Shown in pieces: positions 8,616 through 16,892 of a stretch of DNA of 53,513 bases. Source of the DNA: an uncultured Nostoc sp. (GTDB lineage: Bacteria; Cyanobacteriota; Cyanobacteriia; Cyanobacteriales; Nostocaceae); assembly GCF_937863485.1 (NCBI RefSeq), contig NZ_CALMFY010000164.1, forward strand, positions 1 through 53,513, in the 5' to 3' direction. The notes below the pieces were generated by a model. That model searched no databases. It saw only the letters and a program-made list of their open reading frames with translations, and was not told the origin of the DNA. Numbering within the stretch: position 1 is the stretch's first letter; each line of letters starts with the position of its first letter. Position numbers and translations under genes: made by a program.

Positions 8616-9485
8616 ATGACGTCAACTAAAAGCAAAACTAAAGCCACTGTTTGGGTAATGGAAAAAGGTCAAGTACGGTCTCGTTTAGATCATCTCACTA
8701 CTGAGGAACCTTTAGAAATTCGTCTTGCCCCTTTCCAGAAGACAGTAGCTGTAACCATGCGGACACCAGGGGCAGATTTTGAACTAGCTGCTGGTTTTCT
8801 CTACAGTGAAGGAGTCGTTAGCCGCAGGGAAGATATTCGACGAATTAGCTACTGCGTAGATGAATTAGTAGATGGTGAGCAGCGGCATAACATCGTAAAT
8901 GTCGAATTGCGGGATGGATTGATTCCAGACTTACAGCCTTTGGAGCGTCATTTCTACACTAGTAGCGCCTGTGGGGTGTGTGGTAAAGCTAGCCTTGAGG
9001 CTTTGCGTCTGCGCGGATGTCCAGTGATTCCTCCTGGCCCAACGGTAACACCTGAGATCATCTACAGCCTACCAGACAAGCTGCGGGCTGCTCAAGGTAT
9101 CTTCACTGCTACAGGGGGTTTACACGCTGCGGCTACCTTCGATCTTCAAGGACAACTGTTAAACCTGCGGGAGGACGTTGGGCGACACAATGCTTTGGAT
9201 AAATTGATCGGTACAGCTTTGCTCAGTGACGATTTGCCTTTAAATAATTGTATTGTCCTTGTCAGCGGCCGCTCTAGTTTTGAGATTTTACAAAAGTCTA
9301 CAACTGCTGGAGTTCCCATTGTCTGTTCTGTTTCTGCTCCCAGTAGTTTAGCGGTGTCTGTCGCCAAGGAATTTGGGATTACCTTAATTGGATTCCTGCG
9401 TGGAGAACGGTTCAATATTTACACTGGTTTACAAAGAATAAACGCTGCACAGGAACACGGATTTAATAAAGAGCAAATTTCGTAG
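8616..9485 (+). CDS. fdhD: Formate dehydrogenase accessory sulfurtransferase FdhD
   Basis: A 289-residue FdhD. This protein moves sulfur from a cysteine desulfurase onto the molybdenum cofactor of formate-dehydrogenase-type enzymes. The sulfur-relay cysteines are visible as Cys119-Gly-Val-Cys122 in SSACGVCGK. The signature NLREDVGRHNALDKLIG follows at about 180-197, and SGRSSFEILQK near 227. Length is normal. The likely client is the oxidoreductase at 2970-5192. The start at 8616 has no strong ribosome binding site, but no better in-frame start is apparent. Confidence 0.95.
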   Translation: MTSTKSKTKATVWVMEKGQVRSRLDHLTTEEPLEIRLAPFQKTVAVTMRTPGADFELAAGFLYSEGVVSRREDIRRISYCVDELVDGEQRHNIVNVELRDGLIPDLQPLERHFYTSSACGVCGKASLEALRLRGCPVIPPGPTVTPEIIYSLPDKLRAAQGIFTATGGLHAAATFDLQGQLLNLREDVGRHNALDKLIGTALLSDDLPLNNCIVLVSGRSSFEILQKSTTAGVPIVCSVSAPSSLAVSVAKEFGITLIGFLRGERFNIYTGLQRINAAQEHGFNKEQIS

Positions 9486-9561
9486 GGTGTTTTACTCCAG
9501 AGAGTACGCACCGAAAGTATTAGGATGGTGCGTTATAGACCGATACGCTTGGGTTAAGAGC

Positions 9562-9679
9562 AGGATTTACCCAAAAATTAAGAAAAACGAACCACAAAGG
9601 GCGCAAAGGACACATAGACGCAGCAGCGGCTTCCCGCAGGGTAGGAATAAGAGTTTCAGAGAGTTTTTCCGTAAGTCCT
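9562..9679. repeat. MITE-like element, family E (AGGACTTACGCAA ends), copy 1, nested
   Basis: Diverged ends (AGGATTTACCCA at left, TTCCGTAAGTCCT at right) and an internal AACGAACCACAAAGG match the cleaner copy at 11403-11492. A roughly 25-base segment with GCGGCTTCCCGCAGGG is inserted, as in the copy at 40269-40383. The element is itself bracketed by an inverted pair, TACGCTTGGGTTAA at 9543 and its complement near 9698-9711, so two repeats appear nested. A possible 64-codon frame here (9487-9681) is built from these repeats and is not a gene. Confidence 0.7.
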
Positions 9680-9759
9680 GAAAGCTTTTTGGCGCTAACC
9701 CAAGCGTATTGCGTTATAGACGCTTCATGTTCTCGATTATTTATACACAGGGTAGTATC

Positions 9760-10953
9760 ATGAATTCACCAGAAGATAACAGCCAATTTGAACGACACAG
9801 GCCAGTTTATCTAGAGATAAACTTTCAGATTATTTGTGCAGTTGTACTAATTGCTGTTATCGGAGTTTCTAGCGTAACTCCGGCTTTTCCAAAGTTAGCA
9901 AAAGACTTAAATATCAACCCGAAAAATTTGGGTTTATTGATTACAGCATTTACATTACCATCTCTGATTTTAGGGCCGATTATTGGTGTCCTTGCTGATA
10001 GATGGGGCAGAAAGATAATTATCGTTCCTTCACTGTTTATATTTGGCATAGCTGGTACAGCTTGCGCCTTTGCTCGTGATTTTAATTTATTGCTATGGTT
10101 GCGTTTGCTGCAAGGAATTGGTGCTGCTTCTTTGCTTTCTCTCAGTATCACCTTAATCGGCGATTTTTACACAGGAGACAGACGTAGTACTGCAATGGGT
10201 TACAATGCCAGTATCAGCAGCGTTGGCACATCAAGTTATCCAATAATAGGTGGCGCATTAGCAACAATGGGCTGGTATTATCCCTTCATGCTACCCATCT
10301 TAGCGATTCCTCTTGGGTTTTTGGTATTATTTGCACTTAAAAATCTAGAACCAAAAGGCGATCGCAACCTCAAAGAGTATTTGAGCAATGCAGTAAAAGT
10401 TCTGAAAAATCGTCGGCTATTTGGACTTTTTATTGCCAGTGCTGCTAACTTCGTTTTCCTTTATGGCGCTTACGTTACTTATTTACCACAGCTAATTAAC
10501 GATACCTTCAAAGCGCCGTCTACCATTATTGGATTACTACTTTCTAGTGTTTCTATAGCAATTACTATTACAGCTTCCCAATTAGGTAGATTAGCTAGAA
10601 GATTTCCCGCCACAAATTTAATTAGTGCATCTTATATTTTTTATGCTTTAGCTATGTTAATAGTTCCCTCTGTGTCAAATATCTGGTTATTATTAATTCC
10701 TAGTACAATTTTTGGCATTGGACTTGGCATTGGTTTTCCTAGTATCCAAACCCTGTTAGCAGATTTAGCACCAAGAGAATATTTGGCGACGATTATATCA
10801 GTAAACGGGACATTTTATGGATTAGGGCAAACATTAGGGCCATTGTTGATGGGCTATGCCTTTGGTTTTGGCGGAATTAGTAGCGTGTTTTATGCGGCGA
10901 CTGGTTTTGCAGTTTTGATATTTTTTGTATTTCGGTATTGCACTTGTATGTGA
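9760..10953 (+). CDS. Major facilitator superfamily (MFS) transporter, drug-exporter-like
   Basis: A roughly 398-residue integral membrane protein with about 12 hydrophobic segments, typical for MFS proton antiporters of the DHA1 type. The cytoplasmic loop motif A is seen as GVLADRWGRK between segments 2 and 3, and motif C-like GGALATMGWYYPF follows segment 5. Substrate cannot be inferred. I placed the start at ATG 9760 (MNSPEDNSQF); an in-frame TTG at 9709 lies inside a repeat and is less credible. It follows fdhD with a repeat between, so co-transcription is doubtful. Confidence 0.88.
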   Translation: MNSPEDNSQFERHRPVYLEINFQIICAVVLIAVIGVSSVTPAFPKLAKDLNINPKNLGLLITAFTLPSLILGPIIGVLADRWGRKIIIVPSLFIFGIAGTACAFARDFNLLLWLRLLQGIGAASLLSLSITLIGDFYTGDRRSTAMGYNASISSVGTSSYPIIGGALATMGWYYPFMLPILAIPLGFLVLFALKNLEPKGDRNLKEYLSNAVKVLKNRRLFGLFIASAANFVFLYGAYVTYLPQLINDTFKAPSTIIGLLLSSVSIAITITASQLGRLARRFPATNLISASYIFYALAMLIVPSVSNIWLLLIPSTIFGIGLGIGFPSIQTLLADLAPREYLATIISVNGTFYGLGQTLGPLLMGYAFGFGGISSVFYAATGFAVLIFFVFRYCTCM

Positions 10954-11402
10954 TTAGTTAACCCCATACATATTTAGGAGTAAACGTGCCAATTGGGGCA
11001 AAATATAGGAATAAATCTGGTGAGCATTTTCCCGATCGCAGAATTTTCAATCAGGTTCAAGCATTTATGAAAATTCGTCTAAGTGGGTTGCTTGGGAGAT
11101 TTCCGACGAGCAGACTAAGTTGAAAGAATTGGGTATTGGCTAGATTACAGCCAAATTAAGCGATCGCCTTCCTTGAGTGAGAAATGATATCAACTGTGAT
11201 ATCATTGCCCCAGCTTAATAAGCGATCGCTAGTTGTCGGAAGGGCTTTGAGAGCATCTCGCCACCTGTAGTGTTAAACCTGAAGCTTTGTACAAAAGGCT
11301 ATATAGATAGACAGATTATAAGTTTCTCCTAAACGGTAACGAGCAGAATTAGGGACATCCACAACAACAGATGCAGATTTGCTCAAATCAGCTAACTAAA
11401 GC
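10954..11402. other. Gene-poor stretch with short coding relics and a palindrome
   Basis: No intact gene is present. Two short stretches look like decayed coding sequence: plus strand near 11070-11140 (reading SSKWVAWEISDEQTKLKEL before a stop) and minus strand near 11290-11400 (reading SVVVDVPNSARYRLGETYN). Neither can be assigned to a family. At 11183-11206 the sequence AATGATATCA is mirrored by TGATATCATT across a four-base loop, flanked by GCGATCGC octamers. Confidence 0.4.
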
Positions 11403-11492
11403 AGGACTTACGCAAAATCATGAAAAAACGAACCGCAAAGGACGCAAAGGACACAAAGGAATAAGGTTTCAGAGAGTTATTGCGTAAGTCCT
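11403..11492. repeat. MITE-like element, family E, copy 2
   Basis: A 90-base element with perfect 13-base inverted ends, AGGACTTACGCAA at left and TTGCGTAAGTCCT at right. The interior carries GAACCGCAAAGGACGCAAAG. Related copies are at 9562-9679 and, inverted, 40269-40383. Confidence 0.85.
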
Positions 11493-11521
11493 ATAAAGGA
11501 AAGATAAAATAATATCCTCCT

Positions 11522-12097
11522 CTAGGAAGTGAGAGTCTTCTCAATACGTCGGTCGGGGATAAACCATATGATCGCAACTAAAACGTACAATGCACAAGCA
11601 AACCATGAATTCACAAAAGCAAGTGGAATTGCCAAAGCATAGAACACCACCGATATTTTTCCCTTGAAGTCTCCACCGACTGCGATCGCTAGAGCAGAAT
11701 CCCTACCGTGGTGCAAAATGAGGGTGCGGGTAAGGATGAAGTAAGCGATCGCAGCCAAGAATAATACCGTACCATAAAGGGCAACTGGCATGGCGGCAAA
11801 GTTATTCTCGCCCATCCAGCCAGTAACGAAAGGGATTAACGACAACCAAAACAGCAAATGCAGGTTAGCCCAAAGGATACGCCCATTAACGTGCCGGACT
11901 GCCTGTAATAGATGATGGTGATTGTTCCAGTAAATGCCGATATAAATAAAACTCAGTACATAACTGAGAAATACTGGGATCAGCGGACGCAGCGCGGCTA
12001 AATCGAACCCATGCGGCACTTTGATTTCCAGCACCATAATAGTGATGATGATGGCAATCACCCCATCGCTGAATGCTTCTAACCTCCCTTTTCCCAT
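11522..12097 (-). CDS. TMEM175-type (DUF1211) potassium-channel-like membrane protein
   Basis: A 191-residue membrane protein of the TMEM175 family. The signature RxxxFSDGVxAI at the N-terminus is present as RLEAFSDGVIAIIITIMVLEI, marking the pore-lining first helix. About six hydrophobic segments follow, as in prokaryotic members, which assemble as tetrameric potassium channels. Length is typical. AAGGAG lies upstream of the ATG at good spacing. The gene is monocistronic and faces the metal ABC operon. Family is certain; ion selectivity is inferred. Confidence 0.92.
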   Translation of the reverse strand: MGKGRLEAFSDGVIAIIITIMVLEIKVPHGFDLAALRPLIPVFLSYVLSFIYIGIYWNNHHHLLQAVRHVNGRILWANLHLLFWLSLIPFVTGWMGENNFAAMPVALYGTVLFLAAIAYFILTRTLILHHGRDSALAIAVGGDFKGKISVVFYALAIPLAFVNSWFACALYVLVAIIWFIPDRRIEKTLTS

Positions 12098-12199
12098 GTC
12101 CGCACTCCTTTTCTGTTTACTTGAGAGTAAGTTGTGACACTCTGAACTTTATCGTATCAAGTAGCGGCTTTGCGAACATTCTACTACCCTATGGGAAGC

Positions 12200-12359
12200 G
12201 GGAGCATCCCAATTTTGCTTAACTCTTTTCCCTCACCCCCAGCCCCTCTCCCAAACATGGGAGAGGGGGAAAATGACTTTAGTTCCCCTTCTCCCATGTT
12301 TGGGAGAAGGGGTTAGGGGATGAGGGCGATCAAGGTTTTTGCACATTTGGGATGCTCCC
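12200..12359. repeat. MITE-like element, family B (GGGAGCATCCC ends, shared double-hairpin core)
   Basis: The ends are 19 bases, GGGAGCATCCCAATTTTGC and its near-perfect complement at 12341-12359. The interior holds the same paired hairpins found in family A (870-1047), CCCTCTCCC/GGGAGAGGG and CCCCTTCTCCC/GGGAGAAGGGG. A solo family B end lies at 16643-16663. The gap 12098-12554 otherwise holds only the promoter region of the ABC operon, in which I see no convincing metal-regulator box. Confidence 0.8.
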
Positions 12360-12554
12360 CAACAGGAAGCCACTTTCAGCGTTAACGTAGCATTCGCAAT
12401 CATCTATTATAAGTAATTTGCCGGAGATGATATCAGTTGGTAAAAAAAATTTAAATATTTTACTGCGAAAATACTCTATGGGGGCATTGCATCTTTATAC
12501 TGGGTAGAGTTTTAATAAAAGGCTGACCCTTGAATTTTAGAAGGCTTGAGTGTA

Positions 12555-13610
12555 ATGAAGACCCTCTCTGGATTGCTATTGGCACTCAGCTTTATGGTAG
12601 TAGCTTGCAGTCCGCCTCAGAATACGGCGGTGTCTCCCAGCCCTAAAGTAACAACCACTCCAGTTCCAGTAGGAGAGCAAAAGACACAAAGTAAGCTTTT
12701 AGTTGTAACGACAGTTGCTCCTTTAACAAATATTGTCAGCAACATTGCAGGCGATCGCCTAGAAGTTAAAGGCATTATTCCAGAAGGAACCGACTCTCAC
12801 ACCTTTGAGCCTCGTCCTAGCGATGCCGATCTACTATCCAAAGCTAATCTGATCATCGCCAATGGGTTGCATTTAGAATCCCCAACCGAAAAACTAGCGA
12901 TCGCCTCCAAGCCCAAAGAAACTAAAATCTTTGAACTAGGCAGTAAAACTATTACCCAAGACCAATGGCTTTTCGACTTCAGCTTTCCGAAAGAAAAAGG
13001 TGATCCCAATCCTCATCTGTGGGTAAACCCTAAGTATGCTGAGGCTTATGCCAAACTAGCCGCCGAACAATTAACCACTTTAGACCCTGCTGGCAAAGAT
13101 TACTACGCTACCAATCTGAAAAATTATTTACAACGCCTTGAAGCCCTAGACAAAGCAACACGGGAAATCGTCGCCAGTATTCCCGCTAAAAACCGTAAAC
13201 TTTTGACCTACCACGATTCTTGGGCCTATTGGGCTAGAGAGTATGGTTTTCAAGTGATTGGTGCAATCCAACCTTCAGATTTCAAAGAACCTTCTGCTAA
13301 AGATGTAGCAAAGCTTATTGACCAAGTTCGGAAAGTAGGTGTCCCAGCAATTTTTGGTTCTGAGGTTTACCCTAGCAAAGTAGAAGAACAAATTGCCCGC
13401 GAAGCAAATGTAAAAACCGCTAATACCGCCGATGACGAGTTACCAGGTAAGGGGTCAGCCAATGCAATTGAAAATACTAATCCTGAGCATACTTATATTG
13501 GCATGATGGCTAACAATATGCGGATTATCGGCTCTAGCTTGGGAGGAAATTCTGATTTGGTGAAAAACTTGAATACTGCAAATGTCGTCGGTCCAACAGC
13601 AACTAAGTAG
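12555..13610 (+). CDS. Zinc/manganese-type ABC transporter substrate-binding lipoprotein
   Basis: A cluster A-I (ZnuA/TroA/MntC-like) metal-binding protein. The signal ends in a lipobox, VVACS, with lipidated Cys18. The four expected metal ligands are visible: His82 in DSHTFEP, His154 in NPHLWVNP, His220 in TYHDSWAYWA and Asp293 or Asp294 in TADDELP. His at the third site is seen in zinc-binding ZnuA and in TroA, whereas manganese-binding MntC/PsaA have Glu. This favours zinc, although the His-rich loop of many ZnuA proteins is missing. The ATG at 12555 has AGAAGG upstream. First gene of a three-gene operon. Confidence 0.92.
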   Translation: MKTLSGLLLALSFMVVACSPPQNTAVSPSPKVTTTPVPVGEQKTQSKLLVVTTVAPLTNIVSNIAGDRLEVKGIIPEGTDSHTFEPRPSDADLLSKANLIIANGLHLESPTEKLAIASKPKETKIFELGSKTITQDQWLFDFSFPKEKGDPNPHLWVNPKYAEAYAKLAAEQLTTLDPAGKDYYATNLKNYLQRLEALDKATREIVASIPAKNRKLLTYHDSWAYWAREYGFQVIGAIQPSDFKEPSAKDVAKLIDQVRKVGVPAIFGSEVYPSKVEEQIAREANVKTANTADDELPGKGSANAIENTNPEHTYIGMMANNMRIIGSSLGGNSDLVKNLNTANVVGPTATK

Positions 13611-13628
13611 CATTGAGAAAATAAGTGC

Positions 13629-14462
13629 ATGGAACCGATACTTGAAGTTAGAAATTTGACTTGTGGCTACCAAACCCAGCCAGTTTTTACGGGTGTTAAT
13701 TTGACGCTTTACCCTGGTCAACTGACCGGCTTAGTAGGGCCTTCTGGCAGTGGTAAAAGTACTTTAATTAGAGCGATTTTAGGGTTGGTGATTCCTTGGA
13801 CTGGAGAGATTTGGTTTCGAGGAAAGCGCTTAAAGCCTGGATTAGCACCGCCTTTGGTGGGCTATGTGCCACAAGTGGAAACAGTAGATTGGACTTTTCC
13901 AGTCACGGCTTTGGAAGTGGTAATGATGGGGCGTTACCAAAAACAGAAAATGCTGCCTTGGTCTTCAAAACGCGATCGCCAAGTAGCCAGCGAACTCCTA
14001 GAACGCGTCGGCGTTGCCCATGTTGCCCATCAACCTATCGGTAATCTATCCGGTGGTCAACAGCAAAGGGTTTTCATTGCCCGTGCTTTAGTAGGAGAGC
14101 CGGAAATCGTTCTTTTAGATGAACCTACCAGTAGTTCAGACTTGCACGTTCAACACGAACTTTTGCACCTATTAGCTGATTTGAATCAGCAAGGTTTGAC
14201 AATTATCCTCTCCACCCATGACCTCAACTCAGTAGCTACTCATTTGCCTTGGGTAGTTTGTTTCAACCACGGTTTAATCAGCCAAGGTCAACCGATTGAT
14301 GTCTTCACTCCCGCCAACCTTGAGCAGACTTTTGGTGGAGAAATGGTGGTTTTCTACCAACAAGACCGAATCTTAATCGCTAGTGGCGGTACTTCTCTAC
14401 GCCATCAAATGCAAGATAATTTACCCCACGCACTACGGCGATCTGACTCGAAGTCTGCTTAA
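13629..14462 (+). CDS. Metal ABC transporter ATP-binding protein
   Basis: A 277-residue ABC ATPase that powers the importer made with its neighbours. Visible motifs are Walker [10 protein letters not shown], the Q-loop region GYVPQVETVDWTFPVTALEVV that is characteristic of the Mn/Zn subfamily, the signature LSGGQQQR, Walker B IVLLDEP and the H-loop STHD. The D-loop reads TSSSD instead of the usual SGLD. It starts 18 bases after the binding-protein gene and is co-transcribed with it. Confidence 0.93.
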   Translation: MEPILEVRNLTCGYQTQPVFTGVNLTLYPGQLTGLVGPSGSGKSTLIRAILGLVIPWTGEIWFRGKRLKPGLAPPLVGYVPQVETVDWTFPVTALEVVMMGRYQKQKMLPWSSKRDRQVASELLERVGVAHVAHQPIGNLSGGQQQRVFIARALVGEPEIVLLDEPTSSSDLHVQHELLHLLADLNQQGLTIILSTHDLNSVATHLPWVVCFNHGLISQGQPIDVFTPANLEQTFGGEMVVFYQQDRILIASGGTSLRHQMQDNLPHALRRSDSKSA

Positions 14463-14567
14463 GATAAATACTTAGCGTTGCTGATTGACAGGATCAAAAT
14501 CTCAGGCTCCAGGAGCCAAAGAAAAAAACTAATTCATTCTCAAATTCAGCAATTCTAAATAGTTTAT

Positions 14568-15422
14568 ATGGATTTTTTACTTACACCCTTTCATTATGAA
14601 TTTTTTAGCCGTGCGATTTTAGTAGGCATGATGGCGGGGCTATTATGCGGCATTATGGGAGTTTATATTACAACTCGCAGGATGAGTTACATTGCCCACG
14701 GTTTATCTCATGCGATTTTGGGTGGAGCTGTGCTGAGTTATGTACTGGGCTTGAATTTTTACATTGGCTCTGGTATTTGGGGTTTTGCAGCTGCCCTGTT
14801 GATTCAATATTTGACTGGACGCAAAGTCTACTCGGATGCAGCGATTGGGATTGTGACAACTGCTAGCTTTGCTTTGGGAGTAGCTGTGATCAGTAGCTAT
14901 CGGAAGTTTAGTCAAAACTTTGAAGCCGCTTTGTTTGGCAATGTATTGGGGGTTTCCCCTAATGATTTGTGGGTGGTGACTGGTGTGACGATAGTCTTAC
15001 TGAGTCTTGTTTTCTTGTTTTATCGCCCATTGCTGTTTTGGTGTTTTGACCGAGAAGTTGCTCAGGTTCACGGTGTACCCGTTTTTGCAATGGATACTTT
15101 ATTTGCTTTGATGTTGGCAACTTTACTGGTGGCAACACTGAATGTGTTGGGAGTAACACTAATTATTTCAGCAGTGGTAATTCCAGCATCAATTGCCCGA
15201 TTAGTGAGCGATCGCTTTGGTTATCTGATGATTATTTCTGGCATTCTAGGAGCCGCAATTTCCTTTGTGGGGATTTACCTCAGCTACTACCTCGATATCG
15301 CCTCTGGAGCCAGTGTAGTGCTGCTTTCAACCGCCATATTTGCCTGTGTGTTGCTCAGTATGAGTCTGCAAGCCCGACACAAACGCCGTTTCTCTCTTTT
15401 TTTTACAAAACACGAACGGTGA
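14568..15422 (+). CDS. Metal ABC transporter permease (ABC-3 family)
   Basis: A 284-residue inner-membrane permease of the ZnuB/MntB type with about eight hydrophobic segments. The family features GIMGVYITTRRMSYIAHGLS and the late ALNVLGVTLIISAVVIPASI-like coupling region are present. It lies 105 bases after the ATPase gene and completes the importer. No regulator gene is next to the operon. Confidence 0.93.
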   Translation: MDFLLTPFHYEFFSRAILVGMMAGLLCGIMGVYITTRRMSYIAHGLSHAILGGAVLSYVLGLNFYIGSGIWGFAAALLIQYLTGRKVYSDAAIGIVTTASFALGVAVISSYRKFSQNFEAALFGNVLGVSPNDLWVVTGVTIVLLSLVFLFYRPLLFWCFDREVAQVHGVPVFAMDTLFALMLATLLVATLNVLGVTLIISAVVIPASIARLVSDRFGYLMIISGILGAAISFVGIYLSYYLDIASGASVVLLSTAIFACVLLSMSLQARHKRRFSLFFTKHER

Positions 15423-15551
15423 GATTTTTAAGAGGACTCAAGGGAAAGCGATCGCAACTTTTCAAGACAAAGAACATAGAGAAAGAGAAGTAGAGGAATT
15501 AGCTAATTTTGCACTGCGAAGGTAGTAATTCAATCTTGGAGTTGTCACAGA

Positions 15552-15641
15552 TTAACTGCGACTAAAAAATATAGCAGCTAGGACAATTAAACCTAAAAGT
15601 GCTAAAGGAACCCAGAGATTCGGGATATCTGACAGACTCAT
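15552..15641 (-). CDS. Possible 29-residue single-span membrane protein
   Basis: A short frame reads MSLSDIPNLWVPLALLGLI and continues through VLAAIFFSRS to a stop. It has one hydrophobic helix of about 18 residues, polar ends, and the size of small thylakoid subunits such as PsaM or PetN, but it matches none that I recognise. No ribosome binding site is evident and the region just upstream is a tandem repeat, so coding is uncertain. The rest of 15423-15909 holds no other candidate. Confidence 0.35.
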   Translation of the reverse strand: MSLSDIPNLWVPLALLGLIVLAAIFFSRS

Positions 15642-15646
15642 ACCAT

Positions 15647-15675
15647 TTTGGATTTTAGATTTTAGATTTTGGATT
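15647..15675. repeat. Short tandem heptanucleotide repeat (TTTTGGATTTTAGATTTTAG)
   Basis: A run of seven-base units alternating TTTTGGA and TTTTAGA. This is the STRR-type repeat common in heterocystous cyanobacteria. The same kind of unit, on the other strand, is inserted inside the coding sequence at 20783-20823. Confidence 0.75.
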
Positions 15676-15909
15676 GACCCCAGCAATCAAGTCACTTGAA
15701 AATTCAATTAATTTTGGATAATAGAATTATTCTCGCGTTTAAATTCGCAAGTCTCAAACATGCATTAAATAATGGAATAAAAGAATCTTTAATTCCATTA
15801 TCCAAAATTTAAACATCGTAAATTCAGTGATTCAAGATTCAAGAAAGTAGGACTAAATTTATAAACATAGCTGGCTGTTAATGCCCAAATTGTCGTTACT
15901 ACACAATAT

Positions 15910-16548
15910 TTAAATCGTTAATCCGATACCTCCTTTAGCAAATTCTTCAACAGTTTTTTGTGAAAATTCATGAGTAGCGATCGCCTGCAACATTGCCAAT
16001 GGTAAAGTCAAATGATCCGCCCCAGCTTGCAATGAGGCGGCTGCTTCTTCGGGAGATTTGATACTAGCTGCCAAGATTTCCGTATCACTACCTTTGAGGA
16101 CGCTAGCCATATCCCGTATTAAGGCAATACCATCACCTAACAACCGCGTAGCGCGATTTACATAAGCTATGGCAATTTTAGCACCTGCTTCCCGTGCTAC
16201 TGCTGCCTGTGCTGCACTGTAAATCGCTGTCACTGAACAGGTAATCTCTGGTGATAGACTCGCCACCACTTCAAAACCTAACGGTGTTGCAGGAATCTTT
16301 AAAATTGTTTGCGAACCAATAATCTCGAAAGCTTTTCTACCTTCAGCTAGCATCCCAACTTTATCAGATGCCACAAGTTGATAGTATAATGGGCCATTCG
16401 TCAAGGCAACCAATTTTTTGAGTGTAGTTTCTGGTGGGATATCGCTTTGAGCCAACAACGTGGGATTTGTTGTAATGCCTTTCACCCATCCCCAAAGCTT
16501 AACAACTTCAGCTTCAGATGCGATCGCCGAGTCTAGATAAATTGCCAT
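15910..16548 (-). CDS. Transaldolase-family protein (fructose-6-phosphate aldolase-like)
   Basis: A 212-residue class I aldolase of the small transaldolase/TalC/FSA subgroup. It is much shorter than classical transaldolase (about 320 or more residues). The family motifs GITTNPTLLA near the N-terminus and ILKIPATPLG with the Schiff-base lysine are visible, followed by CSVTAIYSAAQA and ADHLTLPLAML near the end. It probably interconverts sugar phosphates of the pentose phosphate pathway; transaldolase versus fructose-6-phosphate aldolase activity cannot be told apart here. GGGAGA precedes the ATG. Confidence 0.88.
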   Translation of the reverse strand: MAIYLDSAIASEAEVVKLWGWVKGITTNPTLLAQSDIPPETTLKKLVALTNGPLYYQLVASDKVGMLAEGRKAFEIIGSQTILKIPATPLGFEVVASLSPEITCSVTAIYSAAQAAVAREAGAKIAIAYVNRATRLLGDGIALIRDMASVLKGSDTEILAASIKSPEEAAASLQAGADHLTLPLAMLQAIATHEFSQKTVEEFAKGGIGLTI

Positions 16549-16745
16549 AATTTCTCCCGATCAATTCCCCGATATTAGTATGCAATAGCTGCACGTGATT
16601 AGTGCCAAGTTACAACAGTTTTTAATTGGATAGAACACAGGTGGGAGCATCCCAGTTTTTTGCCAAGAGGGGAAAAATCAGTCAGGATTAAACAGAAGGG
16701 GCAACTTGGTATGAGATATCGTCCTGGCACGCCCGCTATTGGAAG

Positions 16746-16873
16746 TAAGGGACTTCCAAGAAATAAATTATCCAAATAAACGAACCACAGAGACACGGAG
16801 AACACAGAGAGAGGAGAAATAGAGAGGGTTTTTGCGTCAGTTTTGGGACATTTTTTTATTTGGAAGTCCCTAA
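16746..16873. repeat. MITE-like element, family F (TAAGGGACTTCC ends), copy 1
   Basis: Starts TAAGGGACTTCCAAGAAATAA and ends with the complementary TTTATTTGGAAGTCCCTAA. The interior contains AACGAACCACAGAGACACGG, related to the interior of family E. A diverged copy is at 51978-52083. A solo family B end sits just before it at 16643-16663. The whole gap 16549-16892 is repeat-derived. Confidence 0.75.
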
Positions 16874-16892
16874 CTAGCTACTCCTCAATCCA

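Noticed and set aside
9487..9681. 64-codon frame after fdhD
   Set aside because: It consists of family E and associated dispersed repeats.
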